Source of the DNA: JALYRV01 sp036675475
Lineage (GTDB): Bacteria > Acidobacteriota > Vicinamibacteria > Vicinamibacterales > SCN-69-37
NCBI GenBank assembly: GCA_036675475.1
Contig: JAKFEY010000030.1
Location: 124,001-188,000 of the forward strand
Direction of reading: 5' to 3'
DNA length: 64,000 nucleotides
In this document: positions 59,952-64,000 of the stretch, piece by piece
Layout of the letters: every line of letters starts with the position of its first letter
How positions within the stretch are numbered: position 1 is the stretch's first letter
Notes under the pieces: generated by a model
The model's input: only the letters and a program-made list of their open reading frames with translations
The model's database searches: none
Told to the model about the DNA's origin: nothing
Position numbers and translations under genes: made by a program

Positions 59952-62900
59952 ATGACCCGAGGGTTCCCCAGGCTGCTGCTCGCCGCAGCCCTTGTGTTCG
60001 CGTTCACCACGTCGGCCCATGCGCAGGGCATGGGATCGATCTTCGGAAAGGTCACGGACTCGTCCGGGGCCGTCATGCCGGGCGTCACGGTCACGGTGAC
60101 GGGCACGGGCCTGCAGCAGCCGCGTGTGGCTGTGTCGAGCTCCACCGGGGCGTATCAGTTCCCCAACGTCCCGATCGGCACCTATAGCGTGAGCTTCGAG
60201 CTCGACGGCTTCAAGAAAGCCACGCGCGCCGGCATCGTCCTGGTCGCGGGCCAGAACGCCGGCATCAATCAGGCGCTGGAAATCGGCGCGATGACCGAGG
60301 AAATGACCGTCTCGGGCGCGGCGCCCGTGGTCGACGTCAAGAAGACGACGACCGGCGCGGTGTTCGACGCGAACATCCTGCAGAAGATTCCGTCGGCGCG
60401 CGACCCCTGGCAGATCATCAACATGACACCCGGCGTGCAGGCGGGCCTCAACGTCGGCGGCTCCTCATCCGGCCAGCAGGTCGGCCTGGAATCGCGCGGC
60501 ACGGGCTCCAACGTGCAGTGGAACCTCGAGGGCGGCAACATCACGGACCTCTCGTCCAACTCGTCGCCGTCGTATTTCAACTTCGACTCGTTCGAGCAGA
60601 TTCAGGTGGTCAACGGCGGCGGCGACGTGTCGATCCAGTCGTCGGGCCTGTCGATCAATCTGATCACCAAGAGCGGCTCGAACGTGTTCAAGGGCTCGGT
60701 GGTCGGCACGTTCGAGAACGCCGACATGCAGTCGAACAACGTCACGCAGGACCTGTTCGATCGCGGCACCGGCGGGTTCCTGTCGGGCAACCCGATCAAG
60801 CGGATCAGCAACGTCTCGGGTGAGGTCGGCGGGCCCATCGTCAAGAACCGGCTGTGGTTCTGGGCGTCGGCCGACCACCAGGACATCAACACCGGCGTCA
60901 CGAACTTCTTCGATGCCGGCGCCGGCGACACGTGCGCGGCGCTGGCCGAGGCGCAGCGTCTGGGCAGCGACCTGGGCATCACGTATGACGCGCTCGACAG
61001 CGTGGCCGGATGCCTGAAGAACGACAAGACGGTCATCAAGAACCTGGGCGCGAAGATCAATTACCAGCTCAACACCGCGCACAAGTTCCAGTATCTGTTC
61101 CAGAGCGACAACAAGGTGCGCAACGCGCGCGGCGCGAGCGCGCTGACCGGCCCCAACGCGGTCACGCAGCAGTTCAGCGACAAGCCGTGGGGCCTTCCGC
61201 TGCCGTCGCACTCGCTGACGCACACGTGGGTGGCCAGCGACCGGCTCGTGTTCAACAACATGTTCACGTACGTGCATGGCGGCTTCTTCCTGGACTACCA
61301 GGACTACGCCAAGTGCGGCGAGAGCCGGTACATCGAGGGCGCCACCGACAACGGCCTCTATCAGAGCGGCGCGCGCGCGGGGGCCGACTGCCTCTGGAAC
61401 CAGCAGTCGCTGCGCGTGCGCACGACGAGCTTCGCGGACCGGTCGCTGGTGGCGACGTACCAGACGCAGCGGCCCGGCACCGAAATCAAGTCGGACGCCA
61501 CCTACTTCGCGTCGGGCGTGCTCGGCGGCGATCACTCGCTGAAGTTCGGCGTGGGCTACCGCCACAACCCGATTCTGAGCTTCTCGCACTACAGCGGGGG
61601 CGCGCGCGCCTGGATGCAGTGCCCGGGCAACAGCCGCAGCCGCTGCGGCGACGGCACCATCCTGCCGCAGGGATCGAGCGGCAACGGCCTCGTGCCGTAC
61701 CGCGCCGAGCTCTATCGCGATCAGCTGCGCAACAGCGACTGGTGGAGCTACAACGCCTACCTGCAGGACTCGTTCAGCCGCGGCAAGTGGCGCCTGAACG
61801 GCGGTGTCCGCTGGGATTGGCAGCAGTCGAAGTATCTCGGCGGCTGCGTCCCGGCCAACGTGATCCGCCCGGACCTGCTGCCGGCGCAGTGCGAAGAGGC
61901 CACGAGCTCGGGTGTCAACCCGAACACGGGCGAAACCGAGACGATTCAGCCCTTCAGCAACTTCTCGCCGCGCCTGTCAGTCACCTATGACCTGTTCGGC
62001 AACGGCAAGACCGCGCTGAAACTGACCGGCGGCTACTACTACCAGACGAAGATCACGCTGGCCGACTCGCTCGGCGGGCTGTTCACGGTCACGCGTCTGA
62101 CGTGGGGCTCGAACGCGTCGAGCGGCAACTGCACGGGCCGGTCCTGCTGGACCGACGCCAATCACGACTCCATCGTCCAGGCGAACGAGCTGACGGGCAC
62201 GCCCTCGTCGAGCAGCAGCCGGTTCGATCTGGCGACGGGCATCCTGCGGCCTGCCGGCAACATCGTGTCGGAAGACGCGGAGCTGGCGCGCACACGTGAG
62301 ATCGTGTCGGGCATCCAGCACGAGCTGATTCCGAACCTCGCGGTGGGCGTCGACTACATCTACCGCAACTACGACAACGGTACGGCCACGTACCTGATCG
62401 GCTATCAGCCGGGCGCGCCGGGTTATCCCCTGTCGAACCTGTATGTCGGCCCGCTCACCTACACCGATCCCGAGACCGGCGTCAGCGCGCCGTACTACGT
62501 GATCTGCGACGGCTGCAGCCGGCCGTCGGGCGTGGGCAACATCACGGTGACGAGCCCGGACTGGAGCACCTATCACGGCGTCGACTTTACGCTCAGCAAG
62601 CGGTACAGCGATCGCTGGCAGGCGAACCTCGCCGTGACGGTGCAGACGAACCCCTCGTACCCGGTGCTCGACGGCAACCCGACGGGCTTCGAGTTCGATT
62701 ACGGGATCAACACGGATGCGCAGTACCTGATCAAGGCCAACGGCAGCTACGACCTCCCCTGGGGCGTCACGGCAGCCGGCAACTTCATCATGAACCAGGG
62801 TCCGGTGCGCATCCTCGAGATCGACGGCCCGCAGAACGTCTATGGCGGACTCGACGCGGACGGCGACGTCACCGAGATCGACTACGACGAGCTCCAGTTC

Positions 62901-63140
62901 CAGCCGCAGGATGCGGTGCGGTACGACCCGGTGGCGCTGCTGGATCTGAGCCTGCAGAAGACGTTCTCACTCGGCGGCGAGCGCTATCGCCTGAAGGTGA
63001 TGTTCGACGCGTTCAACGTGCTCAACTCGAACGTCATCACCGACTACGGCAGCGACAACATGAACTCGTCGGTGTTCGAGTCGGTGAACCGGATCGTGCC
63101 GCCGCGCGTGTTCCGCGTCGGCGCCACGTTCAACTTCTAG
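59952..63140 (+). CDS. TonB-dependent receptor with carboxypeptidase-regulatory-like domain
   Basis: The protein has 1062 residues started at MTRGFPRLLLAAALVFAFTT with a strong GGAGGAGG Shine-Dalgarno sequence. The signal peptide ends near AHAQ (residue 25). Residues about 27-110 are the carboxypeptidase-regulatory-like fold (GKVTDSSGAVMPGVTVTVTG, then PIGTYSVSFELDGF). The plug follows with TPGVQAGLNVGGSSSGQQVG and a long beta barrel ending GATFNF. It is Oar-like and should import large substrates across the outer membrane. A paralogue follows in tandem with matching promoter and leader. A strong terminator lies just after the stop. Confidence 0.92.
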   Translation: MTRGFPRLLLAAALVFAFTTSAHAQGMGSIFGKVTDSSGAVMPGVTVTVTGTGLQQPRVAVSSSTGAYQFPNVPIGTYSVSFELDGFKKATRAGIVLVAGQNAGINQALEIGAMTEEMTVSGAAPVVDVKKTTTGAVFDANILQKIPSARDPWQIINMTPGVQAGLNVGGSSSGQQVGLESRGTGSNVQWNLEGGNITDLSSNSSPSYFNFDSFEQIQVVNGGGDVSIQSSGLSINLITKSGSNVFKGSVVGTFENADMQSNNVTQDLFDRGTGGFLSGNPIKRISNVSGEVGGPIVKNRLWFWASADHQDINTGVTNFFDAGAGDTCAALAEAQRLGSDLGITYDALDSVAGCLKNDKTVIKNLGAKINYQLNTAHKFQYLFQSDNKVRNARGASALTGPNAVTQQFSDKPWGLPLPSHSLTHTWVASDRLVFNNMFTYVHGGFFLDYQDYAKCGESRYIEGATDNGLYQSGARAGADCLWNQQSLRVRTTSFADRSLVATYQTQRPGTEIKSDATYFASGVLGGDHSLKFGVGYRHNPILSFSHYSGGARAWMQCPGNSRSRCGDGTILPQGSSGNGLVPYRAELYRDQLRNSDWWSYNAYLQDSFSRGKWRLNGGVRWDWQQSKYLGGCVPANVIRPDLLPAQCEEATSSGVNPNTGETETIQPFSNFSPRLSVTYDLFGNGKTALKLTGGYYYQTKITLADSLGGLFTVTRLTWGSNASSGNCTGRSCWTDANHDSIVQANELTGTPSSSSSRFDLATGILRPAGNIVSEDAELARTREIVSGIQHELIPNLAVGVDYIYRNYDNGTATYLIGYQPGAPGYPLSNLYVGPLTYTDPETGVSAPYYVICDGCSRPSGVGNITVTSPDWSTYHGVDFTLSKRYSDRWQANLAVTVQTNPSYPVLDGNPTGFEFDYGINTDAQYLIKANGSYDLPWGVTAAGNFIMNQGPVRILEIDGPQNVYGGLDADGDVTEIDYDELQFQPQDAVRYDPVALLDLSLQKTFSLGGERYRLKVMFDAFNVLNSNVITDYGSDNMNSSVFESVNRIVPPRVFRVGATFNF

Positions 63141-63153
63141 TCCTCACCGCAGG

Positions 63154-63186
63154 GGAGCGCCCGATCGCGTGATCGGGCGCTCCTTT
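63154..63186 (+). terminator. Rho-independent terminator after the first tandem TonB receptor
   Basis: A perfect 13-bp stem (63154-63166 with 63171-63183, arm GGAGCGCCCGATC) with a GCGT loop is followed by TTTCTC. It lies 14 nt after the receptor stop codon and separates the two tandem paralogues into different transcripts. Confidence 0.85.
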
Positions 63187-63231
63187 CTCGACGACAGACG
63201 TCATACTCCCCCCCGAGTTCACCGCCTCCCC

Positions 63232-63260
63232 TTGACGCATACCCCCCAGGGCAGTAGTAT
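63232..63260 (+). promoter_or_regulatory. Promoter of the second tandem TonB receptor gene
   Basis: TTGACG (63232-63237), a 17-nt spacer and TAGTAT (63255-63260) match the promoter of the first paralogue in both boxes and spacing. The 5' leader (about 120 nt) is partly conserved too, including CGGCTTAC and the final CTTCGTGGAGGA before the ATG. Confidence 0.8.
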
Positions 63261-63386
63261 CCGCCAACCCCCGGCTTACTCCCCGGCCAGTATGGGCGCG
63301 GCGTTCGGAAGCGCGCCTGCCCCGGGAAAAGCCGCGGCGGTTCGTGTAAGCGTTGCCAGTCCGTCGTTTCTTCGTGGAGGAGAAAG

Positions 63387-64000
63387 ATGACCCGAGGGTT
63401 CCCCAGGCTGCTGCTTGCCGCAGCCTTGATGTTCACGTTCACCGCGTCGGCGCATGCCCAGGGCATGGGCTCGATTTTCGGAAAGGCCACGGATACGTCC
63501 GGGGCCGTCATGCCAGGCGTCACGGTCACCGCGACCGGTCCGGCGCTGCAGCAGCCACGCGTCACGGTCACGGGATCGACCGGCGCCTATCAGATGCCGA
63601 ACATCCCCATCGGCACCTACACGGTGACGTTCGAGCTCGACGGCTTCAAGAAGGTCACGCGGCCCAACGTCCTCGTCACCGACAACTTCAACGCGCAGAT
63701 CGACTCGAAGCTCGAAATCGGGTCGATGTCGGAAGAAGTCACGGTCTCGGGCGCGCCGCCCATCGTCGACACGAAGAAGACGACGACCGGCGCGACGTTC
63801 GATTCCGCGATTCTCAACAACATCCCGACCTCGCGCGACCCGTGGCAGGTCATCAACATGACGCCCGGCGTGCAGGCCGGCCTCAACGTCGGCGGCTCCT
63901 CGTCGGGCCAGCAGGTCGGGCTCGAAGCGCGCGGCACCGGCTCTGACGTCCAGTGGAACCTGGAAGGCGGGTCGATTACCGACCTGTCGTCGAACTCGTC
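63387..64000 (+). CDS. TonB-dependent receptor paralogue, 3' end outside window
   Basis: The frame is open to the window edge; 204 codons are visible. It starts MTRGFPRLLLAAALMFTFTA after TGGAGGAG and is closely similar to the preceding receptor over the signal peptide, the carboxypeptidase-regulatory-like domain (GKATDTSGAVMPGVTVTATG) and the plug start (TPGVQAGLNVGGSSSGQQVG). The near identity indicates a tandem duplication with later divergence. Substitutions cluster in the domain-plug linker (LVTDNFNAQIDSKLEIG). Function as for the family; the barrel is not visible. Confidence 0.9.
   Translation, partial: MTRGFPRLLLAAALMFTFTASAHAQGMGSIFGKATDTSGAVMPGVTVTATGPALQQPRVTVTGSTGAYQMPNIPIGTYTVTFELDGFKKVTRPNVLVTDNFNAQIDSKLEIGSMSEEVTVSGAPPIVDTKKTTTGATFDSAILNNIPTSRDPWQVINMTPGVQAGLNVGGSSSGQQVGLEARGTGSDVQWNLEGGSITDLSSNS

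Overview
The window is GC-rich (coding strand full of GCG, GCC and CGC codons), tightly packed, and carries no phage or plasmid backbone. Its gene set points to an Acidobacteriota chromosome, probably class Vicinamibacteria (subdivision 6). It has Oar-type TonB-dependent receptors with an N-terminal carboxypeptidase-regulatory-like domain, an ECF sigma factor translationally coupled to a membrane Ser/Thr kinase, a sulfatase-TPR fusion, secreted M14 and M24 peptidases and amidases, phosphatidylcholine synthase, and many dispersed palindromic repeats of a kind I associate with these genomes. The taxonomic placement is inference; no rRNA is present.

Layout. 1-0.8 kb: 3' end of a TonB receptor and its terminator. 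0.8-6 kb (minus): M24 peptidase, 7TM histidine kinase, sulfatase-TPR. 6-8.2 kb: M14 carboxypeptidase and an SRPBCC membrane protein. 8.2-8.8 kb: a Phd/YefM antitoxin with a truncated RelE-like toxin. 8.8-11.5 kb (minus): pcs overlapping a class A penicillin-binding protein. 11.6-19.2 kb: ftsH, lhr and nei. 19.2-23.6 kb (minus): a second class A PBP, a DUF523 protein and a three-domain RidA fusion. 23.6-28.8 kb: periplasmic protein, secreted amidase, cyclophilin, ECF sigma, Ser/Thr kinase. 28.9-33 kb: three-gene phosphorelay cluster. 33-37.8 kb: serA, lytic transglycosylase, truncated globin, small coiled-coil protein, second amidase. 37.8-47 kb: MBL-rhodanese, aldo-keto reductase, MHS transporter, carbonic anhydrase, OmpA lipoprotein, fatty-acid desaturase, a two-component pair, glucose dehydrogenase. 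46.9-49.9 kb (minus): an operon of unknown function. 50-50.7 kb: 5'-truncated vapB, vapC and tRNA-Asn. 50.7-54.9 kb: phoD, a 373-bp palindrome-bounded non-coding element, an OsmC protein, a DUF4203 protein and a UPF0104-like protein. 54.9-57.8 kb (minus): the classical ffs-dnaX-ybaB-recR order. 57.8-64 kb: a PMT-type glycosyltransferase-TPR protein and two tandem paralogous TonB receptors, the second cut by the window end.

Two themes cut across the genes. First, promoters: many genes have a TANNNT-like -10 box only 6-10 nt before the start codon with no Shine-Dalgarno sequence, as expected for leaderless transcripts. At several divergent gene pairs the -10 boxes of the two strands overlap at one symmetric site. 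Second, repeats: at least three families of perfect palindromes and several 7-9 bp tandem arrays occur between genes and also in frame inside nei, lhr, dnaX, a PBP and the glycosyltransferase. One palindrome family supplies the last codons and stop codon of three genes.

The strongest candidate for something undescribed is the element at 52318-52690. It has 21-bp perfect inverted termini, is packed with internal palindromes, and fills the gap between two convergent stop codons.
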